A stretch of DNA of 64,000 nucleotides, from contig CAIOGM010000123.1 in assembly GCA_903857795.1 (NCBI GenBank), positions 1 to 64,000 on the forward strand, read 5' to 3'. Both the position numbers and the translations under genes were made by a program. This stretch comes from an uncultured Geobacter sp. GTDB lineage: Bacteria; Desulfobacterota; Desulfuromonadia; Geobacterales; CAIOGM01. The notes beneath the pieces were generated by a model, which did no database searches, was not told the DNA's origin, and saw nothing but the letters and a program-made list of their open reading frames with translations. Positions 45,772 through 56,261 of this stretch are shown here, piece after piece (within the stretch, counting starts at the first letter, position 1; every line of letters begins with the position of its first letter).

Positions 45772-48700
45772 CTAGAGATTGCGCAGCAGCATCAGTCGGG
45801 TCAGCTCCTCGCTCAGCGCCGGCAACTCCCCGGGGGGTGGGAGCTCTCCGGAGTATCGTGACGCAGCCGGGAGCGACAGTTCCTGTTCTGCCATACCTGC
45901 CAGAACCGAGGTCAACCGTATTTCCAGCTCCGCCATGTGGCCACGGGCTTTAGCCGTATCCTCCCGGATGAGTGCTGTTTCCAGGGCCGCCGCCGTGGCG
46001 GCGAGTTCTGCAATCCCCAGATTTCCCGCTACCCCCCTGAGGGTGTGTGCCACCTGGCGAGCGTCGGCCAGATCGCCAGAGGCCATCAGGGTAGTGAGCT
46101 GTGGCACAACCTGACGGTTCTCACGGGCAAAGCGGCGCAGCAGTGCCCAGTAGAGCGTCTTATTACCTCCCAAGCGGGCCAACCCCTCGTCGGTGCGAAT
46201 CCCGGGAAGTGCCTTAAAACCAGGTGCAGAAACGGCAGGGTCGCTTTTCACCTCCAGCAGTTCAGGCACTCCAGGCCGGGGCTTGACCCAGCGACAGAGC
46301 TTTGCATGAAGCTGTGCAACATCGATGGGCTTTGCCAGATGATCGTTCATCCCCGCATCCAGACACTTTTGCCGCTCCTCGGCCAGGGCGTAGGCGGTCA
46401 TGGCGATGATCGGTAACTCTTCGGAAGAGAACTTCTGCCGGATGCGACGGGTCGCTTCGTAACCGTCCATCACCGGCATCTGGAGATCCATTAATACCAA
46501 GTCGAAGGGGGTGGCGGTATGCATGGCCAGTTCCACCGCCTCCAGACCGTTAGCCGCCACCAAGACCTGAAAACCGGCATTGGTCAGCAGCACACGGGCG
46601 ATCTGCTGGTTGATAGGGTTGTCCTCCGTCAGCAGGAGCCGTGCCCCCTCGATGACGCGAAGGTCGCTGCATTCCAGCGCCGGCGCCGACTGCTCCGGAG
46701 CCGAAGCCGGTAGTAAGCTGACTGTAAAGCTGAAGGTGCTTCCGTTTCCCGGTTCGCTCTCCACCTGGATTTCTCCCCCCATGAGCGTCACCAGCCGCTG
46801 GCAGATACTGAGCCCCAGTCCGGTCCCTCCGTATTGGCGGGTCGTGGAGGTTTCTCCTTGGGTGAACGGAGCAAAGATCGCTACAGACTGTTCCGGTGAG
46901 AGACCGATACCGGTATCGCTGACGCGGAACTCCAGCACGAGTCGTTCTGCCGTGGCTTCGACCAGGTTGATGGCGAGTTCGATACGTCCCTGATGCGTAA
47001 ACTTGACGGCGTTCGACAGCAGGTTGAGCAGCACCTGTTCCAGCCTGAGCGGATCCCCATGGAGATACCGGGGGACATCCGGGGCGGTTATGGCGCGATA
47101 CTCCAGCTCCTTGGCTGTAATCTGGCAGGTGATGATGTTGGCCACCTTTTCCAAACTTGCTGAGAGTGAAAAATCCACCATTTCGAGGCTGAGCTTTCCG
47201 GCCTCAACTTTGGAAAGATCGAGGATGTCGTTGATAATGCCGAGCAGAGAGTGCGCGGAAGCGGTTATTTTCTCCAGATAATCCCGCTGAACCGGCGCCA
47301 GCGCCGTCTCCAGAGTCAGGTCGCTCAGGCCGATGATGGCGGCCATGGGGGTCCGGATCTCGTGGCTCATGTTGGCCAGGAACTCGCTCTTGGCCCGGTT
47401 GGCCGCCTCGGCGACGTTACGTGCGTGGAGCAACTCCTCCTTGCCCTGCTCCTGTTCCGTGATGTCCCGGGCACTGAAAATGAGGCAGGATTTTCCGTCC
47501 AACTCGCTCTGTTCCAGCGACATCAGCACCGGGAAGAGCTCCCCACTCTTGCGCCGGAGTTTGGTTGCGTAGTTCATCAGCCGTGGATCATCTCCCAGGG
47601 CAGCCAGCATCTGGCGCCGCAGCTCCCAGTTCTCCCAGATTCCCAACTCCAGGGAGGTGCGCCCCAAAGCCTCCTCCCGGCGGTAGCCGATGATCCGTTC
47701 AAAGGCCTCGTTTACCTCAAGGAAGCGGCCGGAAATTTGTTCGGAGATGGCGATTAAGTCGGGCGAATTCCGGAAGATGGTGGTCTGTCGTATCTGCAGA
47801 GAGCGGAGCCTGCCTTCATCTTCCCGGTGCAGCTGTTCCTGCATGATCCTGAGCGTGATGTCTTCGTAGCTCCAGACGCTCCCTTGGGTAAAATCCTCGG
47901 GATTGATGATCCGTCCTGCCATGTGGACCCAGATCGACCGTCCATCCTGATGGCGCAGCCGGCACTCGGTCTGGTATTCATTCCCCTGCATTATGAGCGG
48001 ATACCCTTCTGCTCCCACCCGATCGTACTCTGCCGCGCTAACAAACAACTCTTTCGTGGACTTCCCGGTCAGCTCTTCCCTAGGATAACCGAAGATTCTG
48101 GTCATGGCGGCACTGACCCACCCCAGGCGTCGCTCGCAGATCATGGCGATGCCTACGGTGGAGGTGTCGAGGATCACGCGCTGCTCCCGGCTGAGCTGTT
48201 CCAGTTGTCGTTCCAGGTTCTTTCTGGCAGTAATGTCTTTCACGACGCCCACAATATATCGGTCTACCGGGTTATCGTGACGGGACAGGGTCGCGGTGGT
48301 CAGTCCCCAGATGATGGCACCAGACTTCTGAACATAGCGTTTTTCCAGGGTAATGGTTGCCACTTCGCCGGACAGCAACTGTGCCACGGCTTGTTCGGTG
48401 GCAGCCAGGTCGTCGGGATAGGTTCGGTCCAGGAAGCTCTTGCCCAATAATTCAGACCTGGGGTAGCCAAAGATCCGACAACACTGGTCATTGGCCTCAA
48501 TGAGTTCACCCGAGGGCTTTAACCGGGCAATGCCCACGGCCGCCATTTCAAAAACGGTCCGGAAGCGCTCTTCGCTTTCCCGCAACTGCCTGGCCGCACT
48601 CTCCCGATCGGTGACATCGGAAATGATGGAGAAGAGCAGCAGTTGCCCGTTGACTGTAATCGGTGAGGAGTGGACCTCGACCAGGCGCACCGTGCCGTCA

Positions 48701-50682
48701 TTCAGGCGGTGGGTAAACAGGAAACTGTTCCGGTCGTAGGTTTCAGCCGTGTGACGTAGTTCAGCAACATTGTCCGGCGGCAGGAGGTTGATGTTGCCGA
48801 TGTTCATGACTCGCAGTTTAGCTACGCTGTGTCCATAGAAGTGAGCCGCGCTGGCGTTGGCATCGACAATGGCACCCGATACTGGCTCGATCAGCAGAAA
48901 AACCGCAGAATGTTCATGGAACAGGGAGCGGAAGCACTGTTCGCTCTGGGCCAGTTCGGCGGTGCGAGCCTGTACCTGCTCATCCAGGCGGACGTTCTCC
49001 AGCCGAGTATGGTCGATCCGTTCCCTGAGAGAGTTGGCAGTCAACCGGAAATTATCAGTCAGATTGGCCAGTTCCTGGGTTGGAGCTACCGGCCAGTGAA
49101 TCGCCTCGCCTCGGTCGATCCGCTCCGGAACATCCCGCGAAACCGTAGCCAGCAGGGCCAGCGGCTGGGTCAGATGCCGGCTGACCAGGGTCGCTGCGCC
49201 AAGCATGGCAGCGAAGAGTACCGCCACCAGTTCCAGATTGCGGGTGGCCGACTGGTAGGCATACTGCTGGAGCGGTAGGACCGGGCATTCGAGCAGGAGC
49301 GTCCAGGGGGTGTCGGAAATCGGTTGCCGGATTGAGTAACTGGCCCCATGCCACTGTGTCATCTTGGTGGTCTGTTTTTTTAGGTCAGGGATCCGTAAGG
49401 AGACTTCCGGAGTAAGTCGGTGGTAACTGGCCCCACTGTCGGTGAGGAGGTCCAGCGGCTTCCGGAGTTTGTCAGTACTGATCACGACCCGGCCATTGCG
49501 GTCGAGGAGAGTCAGGAAAATTTCCCGGCCGTCATGGGTCGGATGGAACAGCTGTTCAAGATGCTCCAGGTTGATGGACCCCAGCCCGAAATGACTGAGA
49601 TGCCCCTTGGTTACTACCGGGACACTGATGGTAAAGATCGGAGTATAGACCCCCCCCCGCCCCATGAAGACCTCGGAGATCACCGGCTGCAGGGTCCCGG
49701 TCAACTGCTTGAAATACTGGCGGTCGCTGAAATTGATCCCGAGGGTCGATTCTCCCCGGCCGTTAACCGCCGGGGAGAAGGCAACGGTGGTGCCGGTGGC
49801 GTTGCCGATGAATACGGTGCTGAAGTCGGGCAACAGGAGCCGGACATGGTTCAACTCCTCCTGCAGATGCGGCGTTGGGGCGAGAGGCTCACCGTTCCCC
49901 AGGTTTGCGATAAAACGGATCGCGTTCAGATGCTGGGTCAGCCACGATCCCAGGATGGTCTGGCTTTCTTTGGCCTCCGCCACCAGATCCTGGATGATCA
50001 ACTCTTGCATCCGGCTACTCTCCCGCTGATTCGCCATGAGCATCAGGGCAAGGGCGGGGAGCATCATGCAGGCCGCAGCCAGATTGAATACCGCGGTCGC
50101 ATAGGGGGGAGGTCCGGCGTCCGCTCCGGGCATCCACCGCCGCAGCGGGGTATGGTTCAACAGGATGGTGGCAAGTAAGGCGTTGGTGATACCGTTCACC
50201 CCCTGTTTCAGGGCAATAACCACTGTACCTGACTCACTCAGGTGCATCACCCCGCCATAGAACAGGAACACCAGCGGCATCCCCAGCAGCAGCCAGTAAC
50301 AGGCATCCAGCAGCAACAGGTTGCGGTGGCCCCGCCGGAGCGCAACTCCAACCCAAAGCGCCTCTGCCGTCAGGATGATGATGGCATAGGGATGGTTCCA
50401 GATAAACCAGGTATGGCTGGCGGCAATGAGCGAAACGGTAACGCCATAGCGCACCCCCAGCAGGCGCACGGCCATGAGACCGAACACGGGCCCGAAGAGG
50501 AAATCGAGACTGTAGCCCAGCGGCAGCGCCAGAGTGTTGCCAAGATAACCGAGAAGCGCCAGGAGTATGGCAGTTCCTATTACCGTGGCCCGTTCCCTGC
50601 TGACTGGAGATTGTCCTGACCAGGATTGCCGGGGTTTAGTGTCTGGATAATCCATTCGGCTCATGGCCTGCTCCGTGATCAA
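45772..50682 (-). CDS. Hybrid sensor histidine kinase: membrane MASE1-like, Cache-like, HAMP, multiple PAS, HisKA, HATPase, REC, HPt
   Basis: [82 protein letters not shown]. Confidence 0.93.
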   Translation of the reverse strand: MITEQAMSRMDYPDTKPRQSWSGQSPVSRERATVIGTAILLALLGYLGNTLALPLGYSLDFLFGPVFGLMAVRLLGVRYGVTVSLIAASHTWFIWNHPYAIIILTAEALWVGVALRRGHRNLLLLDACYWLLLGMPLVFLFYGGVMHLSESGTVVIALKQGVNGITNALLATILLNHTPLRRWMPGADAGPPPYATAVFNLAAACMMLPALALMLMANQRESSRMQELIIQDLVAEAKESQTILGSWLTQHLNAIRFIANLGNGEPLAPTPHLQEELNHVRLLLPDFSTVFIGNATGTTVAFSPAVNGRGESTLGINFSDRQYFKQLTGTLQPVISEVFMGRGGVYTPIFTISVPVVTKGHLSHFGLGSINLEHLEQLFHPTHDGREIFLTLLDRNGRVVISTDKLRKPLDLLTDSGASYHRLTPEVSLRIPDLKKQTTKMTQWHGASYSIRQPISDTPWTLLLECPVLPLQQYAYQSATRNLELVAVLFAAMLGAATLVSRHLTQPLALLATVSRDVPERIDRGEAIHWPVAPTQELANLTDNFRLTANSLRERIDHTRLENVRLDEQVQARTAELAQSEQCFRSLFHEHSAVFLLIEPVSGAIVDANASAAHFYGHSVAKLRVMNIGNINLLPPDNVAELRHTAETYDRNSFLFTHRLNDGTVRLVEVHSSPITVNGQLLLFSIISDVTDRESAARQLRESEERFRTVFEMAAVGIARLKPSGELIEANDQCCRIFGYPRSELLGKSFLDRTYPDDLAATEQAVAQLLSGEVATITLEKRYVQKSGAIIWGLTTATLSRHDNPVDRYIVGVVKDITARKNLERQLEQLSREQRVILDTSTVGIAMICERRLGWVSAAMTRIFGYPREELTGKSTKELFVSAAEYDRVGAEGYPLIMQGNEYQTECRLRHQDGRSIWVHMAGRIINPEDFTQGSVWSYEDITLRIMQEQLHREDEGRLRSLQIRQTTIFRNSPDLIAISEQISGRFLEVNEAFERIIGYRREEALGRTSLELGIWENWELRRQMLAALGDDPRLMNYATKLRRKSGELFPVLMSLEQSELDGKSCLIFSARDITEQEQGKEELLHARNVAEAANRAKSEFLANMSHEIRTPMAAIIGLSDLTLETALAPVQRDYLEKITASAHSLLGIINDILDLSKVEAGKLSLEMVDFSLSASLEKVANIITCQITAKELEYRAITAPDVPRYLHGDPLRLEQVLLNLLSNAVKFTHQGRIELAINLVEATAERLVLEFRVSDTGIGLSPEQSVAIFAPFTQGETSTTRQYGGTGLGLSICQRLVTLMGGEIQVESEPGNGSTFSFTVSLLPASAPEQSAPALECSDLRVIEGARLLLTEDNPINQQIARVLLTNAGFQVLVAANGLEAVELAMHTATPFDLVLMDLQMPVMDGYEATRRIRQKFSSEELPIIAMTAYALAEERQKCLDAGMNDHLAKPIDVAQLHAKLCRWVKPRPGVPELLEVKSDPAVSAPGFKALPGIRTDEGLARLGGNKTLYWALLRRFARENRQVVPQLTTLMASGDLADARQVAHTLRGVAGNLGIAELAATAAALETALIREDTAKARGHMAELEIRLTSVLAGMAEQELSLPAASRYSGELPPPGELPALSEELTRLMLLRNL

Positions 50683-50757
50683 CTGAGAAGAAGTGGAATT
50701 CGCGGCGGGTGGGGCCAGTAGGAACCTTGAAGGAGTTACCGTCGCAAATATCAGTTA

Positions 50758-50772
50758 GCATTATTCATGCCA
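50758..50772 (-). promoter_or_regulatory. Weak sigma-54-like element upstream of the hybrid kinase
   Basis: Minus strand TGGCATGAATAATGC (GG-N10-GC, two departures from the consensus). Confidence 0.3.
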
Positions 50773-51182
50773 ATTATATAGACGTACGGTAAAGTCGTAA
50801 CCAATCGTTTTATTTCGTTTTTTAGTGAGAAGAGAGTCGAAGATTGACCTGGTATTGACGATATTTCGTTGTTTTAACGCTATTTAGTCGAAGTCGACGG
50901 TGAGGTCAGCGGTGTCGCCAATGCAGCGGGAGTAACCCAGTAGATAAGCCGTCAAGGACCCATGCATCGATCCCTCCCGCCGGAGCGTTACGGCTCACAC
51001 TGACCACTGGGGAGCGCAGCCGTGGTAGCTCGGCCCTCAAGGGCACCGTGGAGGGCGAGGATGGGGAAGAGGAAGAAAAACCCTCCAAGCGCGAGATAGA
51101 AGGTTTGGCTTCTCTGGAACTGGCTATCAGCAGAGTTCCTGAAGAATTGAATGGGGTAGTCAAGTCATGGAGAACTACCGGG

Positions 51183-54100
51183 TCAGACATAAGGATGTGT
51201 CACCCGAAGCATAATCGAAGCGGTAAGCTCTTCCAGCAGTCGCTCCGCAGTTCGGAAGTCCACTCGACTGAAACTGTCGGCTAGAGCCACTGCCTGCTGT
51301 TCCAACTCCGTTCCGGCCAACAGCTCGGACAGCAATTCACTGTGCTCCTGAGCTTCCAGGTCATGCTGCTGAACCATAGGGATGAGTTCCTTGATAACGG
51401 CCAAGGCGGCATCAGTATTTAAATCACAGATGGTAATCTCTTGTTTAAGGGGCTCTCCTCCTGCAAGTATCGCTGCTGCAACTGACAACTCCGCCATCCG
51501 TTGCTCCAGCATGGGGAGGAGAAGTGCTGTATCTGTCACACTGTTTCGGGTACAGGCCCGTTCCAGTTCACGGGCAAGAGCATACACGGTGGTAGCACCG
51601 ATATTCCCCGCTACCCCTTTGAGGCCATGAGCTTTTATTCCCGCCTGCTCCAGCTCGCCGGCTCCAATATCTGCCTTGAGTTCGGCCATCCGGGCCTCCT
51701 GGCTCTGGCCGAATTCGATGATAAGCTTGCGGTACAGGGCCGTGTTTCCCCCCAACAGCGTCAGCCCGGCATAAAGATCCAGCCCCGGCAGGCTCTCCGG
51801 CAGCTTGACGCTCCCCTCCGGAACAGAGGCCAGAGCCGATGTATCGTGCCATTGACCGTTCTTTACCCATTTCATGAGGCAGGCGTAAAGCCGCTCCGGT
51901 TTGACCGGCTTGGTCAGATGGTCGTTCATCCCGGCCAGCAGGCAGCGTTCCCGCTCCTCCCGGCCGGCATGGGCCGTTATGGTGATGATGGGGAGTGCGA
52001 CGGCTGACCACTCTTTTCTAAGCAACCTGGTTGCTTCGTAGCCGTCCATCTCCGGCATCTGTAGATCCATGAATACGGCGTCGAACTTACCCTCAGCTTG
52101 GGCTATAACGTCCAACGCCTGCCGACCATGCTCTGCAACAACAACGCTGACTCCCACCTGTTCCAAAAGCTCCTGAAGTATCTGCCGGTTCAGCGACTGG
52201 TCATCAACCACCAGGATCCGTCTCCCGGTCAGTACCGCCATCAGCGTGTCACGTTGAAGCTCACATTGAGCGACTACCGCTGGCGCCGAGCCTCGCTCAA
52301 GATGGACCGTAAAGGAGAAACAGCTCCCTTTTCCCGGCGTACTTTCCACCCGGATTTCTCCACCCATAAGTTCCACAAGCCGTTTGCTGATGTTGAGCCC
52401 CAGGCCGGTTCCCCCGAAACGACGGGTCATGGAGCTATCCGCCTGGGTGAACGGCTTGAAAATACCGTCGACCTGTTCCGCAGTCATCCCGATGCCGCTG
52501 TCCTTCACTGAAAATTCGAGGGTTATTTCTCGACCCTCTTCCATCACGGGAGTGACGGTAAGGCCCACAGTACCCGAGCTGGTGAACTTGACGGCATTAC
52601 CCAGCAGGTTGAGGAGAACCTGCTCAAGACGGAGAGGATCGCCCACCAGATATTCCGGGATATCCGGGTCGTAACCCAGGCGCAGCTGTAGCCCCTTGGC
52701 CGACGCCCCGACCCCTGCCAGGCCCAACGACTTTTCCATGATTGACAGAAGCGAGTAGGTGGATTTTTCAATTTCCAGTTTCTCCGCTTCTATCTTGGAA
52801 AAATCCAGCAGATCGTTCAATAATCTCAAGAGTCCTTCGGCCGATAAGGTGATGTTGTCCAGATAGTCCCGCTGCCTGTCCGTCAACTCTGTCTGGAGTG
52901 CCAGGTGCCCCAGGCCGATGATAGCGTTCATAGGGGTCCGGATCTCATGGCTCATGTTGGCCAGGAACTGGCTCTTGGCCTGATTGGCGGCCTCGGCCGC
53001 CTCTCTGGCTTGCCGCAGTGTCTCTTCGGACTGCTTGCGCACGGTAATGTTTCTTGAAATGGTGATAATTCCATTGATGCTCGGATTATCAAGATGATTG
53101 GCGCCCATCGCCTCCATCCACGTGTATGTTCCATCTTTGTTCCGGTATCGGTATTGAACACTTCGCGGTCGCGATGGATCCTCCAGGATCATGTGGAAAA
53201 TATTTTTGACGTCTGATCGATCGTCGGGATGAATCAGGCCAAAGGTGTTTCTCTCTGACATCTCTTCTGTCGAATAGCCGTGGATGGTCAGAGCGGCGGG
53301 AGAGTTGTAGGTGAGAACGCCATCTCCCGTGATGATACTGATAATATCCGGAGAAAGCTCCATGATGCTGCGGAAGCGTTCTTCGCTTCGCAACAGGGCT
53401 TCCTCCATATGTTTGCGCTCGGTGATGTCCCGGTAAAACGCCAGGATCTCAGAGGTCTCCGAAAGAAAGCTGACGCTGACCTCCACATAGATGACTTGTC
53501 CGTCCTTGCGGTAGTGCCGGGTTTCGAACCGGTCATAGCCACTCACCATAAGCCGTCCCGCATGCCGTCTGAACTCTTCCTCGTTTTCTACCGCCTCCAG
53601 CTCCCAAATACTCATTACCAGCAACTCCTCCAGGCGGTAACCATACATCCGGCAGGCGGCCTTGTTGGCAAAGGAGATCTTCCCCTCCGGAGTCAAGACG
53701 ACAAAGGCTTCCAGTGAGGTATTCGCCAGGAGTTCGTAGCGGCGAGCAGCCAGCAACAGGCGGTCGTCAGTGCGCTTCTTCTCGGCAATGTCCCAGGTCA
53801 GGTCGGCAAAGAGCGAGACGGTACTGATATCAGTCTCGGTATACTCCTCCGACTTGTTCCCGATCCCCAGAATGGCGACGACCCGCTCCCCTCTCTTCAC
53901 TGGCACCACCAGTTCCCGAAGCACCGGGGCATGGCCGTCCGGCAATCCCTTGCGGTGTGGGAGCGAGGCATAGTCGTTATGGATGACCGGTTGTCCGGCC
54001 TGGATGCAATCGACCCAGATCCCTGCCTGGGCGATGGGGTAGTGGGTTCCCTTCACTTCGACCCGGCAGAAGTTGCGGGAGGTCCGGGTGGACCACGCTT

Positions 54101-54656
54101 GGAGGTTCAGGTCCTGCAGTTCAGCGTCGTAGAAATGATAGAAGCCGACGAGGCTGCCGGTAAGCCGTTCCAGCTCATCCAGTGTTGCCACGAGAATCTC
54201 TTCAAGGGTATGGGTCTCGGCAAATTGGAACAGGTGGAGGCGGGCGAGGTGGATGTCGCTCAGCCGCTTTTGCTCGGTGATATCGTGGAGAGTGACGAGC
54301 GCCAGGTACGGCCGCTCTTCCGCCTCACGAAACAGGGGGGTGGCGTTGACGTTCATCCAGACGAAGCCCTGGCGCCGGGGATTATACACTCCTATCACAT
54401 AATCCTTGACCGGTTCGCCCGTCAGCAGGGCCACCACCGAAGGGTGCTGGTCAGGCGTGAGGTCGATCCCGTCCTGATTGATGACGTGCCATTCGGGATG
54501 ATATGGTGTTCGACCCATAACCTGGTCGCTATCCAGCCCCAGCATCTCCAGAGCAGCCGGGTTAACATTCACAAAAGAACCATCCGCCAAATGGCAGAAT
54601 ACACCTTGGGCCATGGTGTCTAAAATGACCTGGTACTGTTGCCGCACGTCAACCAT
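51183..54656 (-). CDS. Hybrid sensor histidine kinase: PAS, GAF, PAS, PAS, HisKA, HATPase, REC, HPt
   Basis: [96 protein letters not shown]. Confidence 0.93.
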   Translation of the reverse strand: MVDVRQQYQVILDTMAQGVFCHLADGSFVNVNPAALEMLGLDSDQVMGRTPYHPEWHVINQDGIDLTPDQHPSVVALLTGEPVKDYVIGVYNPRRQGFVWMNVNATPLFREAEERPYLALVTLHDITEQKRLSDIHLARLHLFQFAETHTLEEILVATLDELERLTGSLVGFYHFYDAELQDLNLQAWSTRTSRNFCRVEVKGTHYPIAQAGIWVDCIQAGQPVIHNDYASLPHRKGLPDGHAPVLRELVVPVKRGERVVAILGIGNKSEEYTETDISTVSLFADLTWDIAEKKRTDDRLLLAARRYELLANTSLEAFVVLTPEGKISFANKAACRMYGYRLEELLVMSIWELEAVENEEEFRRHAGRLMVSGYDRFETRHYRKDGQVIYVEVSVSFLSETSEILAFYRDITERKHMEEALLRSEERFRSIMELSPDIISIITGDGVLTYNSPAALTIHGYSTEEMSERNTFGLIHPDDRSDVKNIFHMILEDPSRPRSVQYRYRNKDGTYTWMEAMGANHLDNPSINGIITISRNITVRKQSEETLRQAREAAEAANQAKSQFLANMSHEIRTPMNAIIGLGHLALQTELTDRQRDYLDNITLSAEGLLRLLNDLLDFSKIEAEKLEIEKSTYSLLSIMEKSLGLAGVGASAKGLQLRLGYDPDIPEYLVGDPLRLEQVLLNLLGNAVKFTSSGTVGLTVTPVMEEGREITLEFSVKDSGIGMTAEQVDGIFKPFTQADSSMTRRFGGTGLGLNISKRLVELMGGEIRVESTPGKGSCFSFTVHLERGSAPAVVAQCELQRDTLMAVLTGRRILVVDDQSLNRQILQELLEQVGVSVVVAEHGRQALDVIAQAEGKFDAVFMDLQMPEMDGYEATRLLRKEWSAVALPIITITAHAGREERERCLLAGMNDHLTKPVKPERLYACLMKWVKNGQWHDTSALASVPEGSVKLPESLPGLDLYAGLTLLGGNTALYRKLIIEFGQSQEARMAELKADIGAGELEQAGIKAHGLKGVAGNIGATTVYALARELERACTRNSVTDTALLLPMLEQRMAELSVAAAILAGGEPLKQEITICDLNTDAALAVIKELIPMVQQHDLEAQEHSELLSELLAGTELEQQAVALADSFSRVDFRTAERLLEELTASIMLRVTHPYV

Positions 54657-54703
54657 AGGTGCTCCAATCCTATCTATTGTCAGCCTTCAGCGGTCTCGAC
54701 ATC

Positions 54704-54886
54704 TCAGTTAACGGCGTCCTTCAGCACCTCTTCAGGCTTGAACTTCACGGACTTCCTGGCCGGAACGGCAATCTTCTCGCCGGTCTTTGGGTTCTTGGCC
54801 TCCCTGGCGGCCCGTTCGCTGACGGCGCAGTCTTTCTTGGTGAGTCTGGCTTTCTCTGCGACCTGGGCGATGAGGTCGGTCTTGGT
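54704..54886 (-). pseudogene. HU-family DNA-binding protein remnant with central deletion and no in-frame start
   Basis: Minus strand: TKTDLIAQVAEKARLTKKDCAVSERAAREAKNPKTGEKIAVPARKSVKFKPEEVLKDAVN*; about 30 central residues of a roughly 90-aa HU are missing. Confidence 0.8.
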
Positions 54887-55592
54887 CGTGGGTGTTCGTC
54901 ATGTTGGATCTATAAACTCAGCGATGTGGCTTCTATTGATGGCGACGAATGAGGACAATATCACAGTGCCAAGAGATAGTGGAATTGAAAAGATTGTACT
55001 GGCGACAACGAATATCGAACGTGCAAAGGAAGAGGCAAATGAGGTGGTCGGCCGGCTCGCCGCCATCGGCCAAGCCCACGAAGCTGAGACGGGGACTTAT
55101 GTCGCCTGACCCGCACAGTAATGAGGGGGAAGCCCAGCTGCCCCCCCCCCCCACCAACGATATACCCCCATGGCAATAAGGTCGGGCAACTCTCATTTTT
55201 ACCCCATGCGGTTAACCAAATATTTACGTTATCTTGGTGGTAACTCCCGCATTGAGAGCAATCATAGTGGTAGCTCCTGCCAATGCCACCGCACCACGAA
55301 TAAGCGCACTCGACCACCGACACCTTTGCAGTTCATCACTGTCTCGTCATGATTTTAAACTATGTGGTACCGTGCGAGAGTACGCCAAATGACGTGACCA
55401 TCACCCGTTTAAACAGCATACCATTTCCACTAAATTCATTGGTAAGGATTAATCTTATTTTAGCTATATATTACATAGTGTTGGATGTTTTTTACCTTGC
55501 CCGATGTTTGGCACAAATATTGATAACAGTAATCGCTATCGGTGTAGTGAACCGCCGGAATTGTCCATCGGAAGAATCAATCTGGAGGAAAG

Positions 55593-55946
55593 ACAGTGCT
55601 CATCGCCAACAACCGCCGCACAGAACTCCTGGCTGAAATGGAGACCCATCGGTTGCTGCAGGCAGAGGCTGAAAAGACCCTGCGTGCCTTCGATGGAACC
55701 ATGGCCAGAGAAGACAACCTTCCGGCGCCGCGTGTCAAAACGCAGAAACAGGTCGCAGATGAATCAAGACAGAGCGAGAACTTCAGGATCCAGAGCAACT
55801 GCAACATCTACGTGGCGGATACCGGGGACAACCAGTATACAGAAACTGGCCTCGGGTGGGACCCCCCTGGCGTCGTGGGGGAGCCTTGGGAGCGGTGGAT
55901 TACGTCACCAAGTCCTTCCGCGCTCTTGAACTTAACGCTCGGGTGA
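55593..55946 (+). CDS. Hypothetical protein
   Basis: GTG start at 55593 after GGAGGAAAGACA; N-terminal half (VLIANNRRTELLAEMETHRLLQAEAEKTLRAFDG) looks coding, the C-terminal part less so. Confidence 0.4.
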   Translation, partial: TVLIANNRRTELLAEMETHRLLQAEAEKTLRAFDGTMAREDNLPAPRVKTQKQVADESRQSENFRIQSNCNIYVADTGDNQYTETGLGWDPPGVVGEPWERWITSPSPSALLNLTLG

Positions 55947-55984
55947 ATACCCAACTGCAACTCCGGGCGACAAACATGTTATAG
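55880..55984 (+). pseudogene. C-terminal fragment of a response-regulator receiver domain
   Basis: GALGAVDYVTKSFRALELNARVNTQLQLRATNML*; matches the GAVDYVTKPF...ELxARVxTxLxLR pattern at the end of receiver domains; no start. Confidence 0.7.
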
Positions 55985-56261
55985 TTGACACATTGAGTAA
56001 ACCGACTGTGATGGCTGCAAAAACAGCCCGTCATATTCAACAGTTATTTCAAATATGGCGGCTATTGTTGGCAATTTCCCCTTTGCCCCGCACGCTATTC
56101 TTTCAATTTAACCCATACAATCAGACTGTTGACACGTTTCTATTGCTCCACTCTTCTCTGGCACGCCAATTGACAAACAACGCCAACTGGAAGCAGTCCC
56201 CAACTCTGAGGAAATCTGAGGGGTTTCCCCCAGCCACGGTAGTAACTTTTCAAGAGAGGCC

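Noticed and set aside
50906-51190. 94-aa ORF and surrounding sequence between the two hybrid kinases, considered as a transposase or nuclease remnant
   Set aside because: Some peptide stretches look coding but I could not assign a family or consistent frame.
54961-55323. Cys-rich minus-strand ORF (CAYSWCGGIGRSYHYDCSQCG) considered as a transposase zinc ribbon
   Set aside because: No transposase catalytic motif, runs through a poly-G tract, frame not supported; kept only as part of the decayed region.
55509-55523. Sigma-54-like TGGCACAAATATTGA upstream of 55593
   Set aside because: The -12 element reads TTGA rather than TTGC and the downstream gene itself is doubtful.
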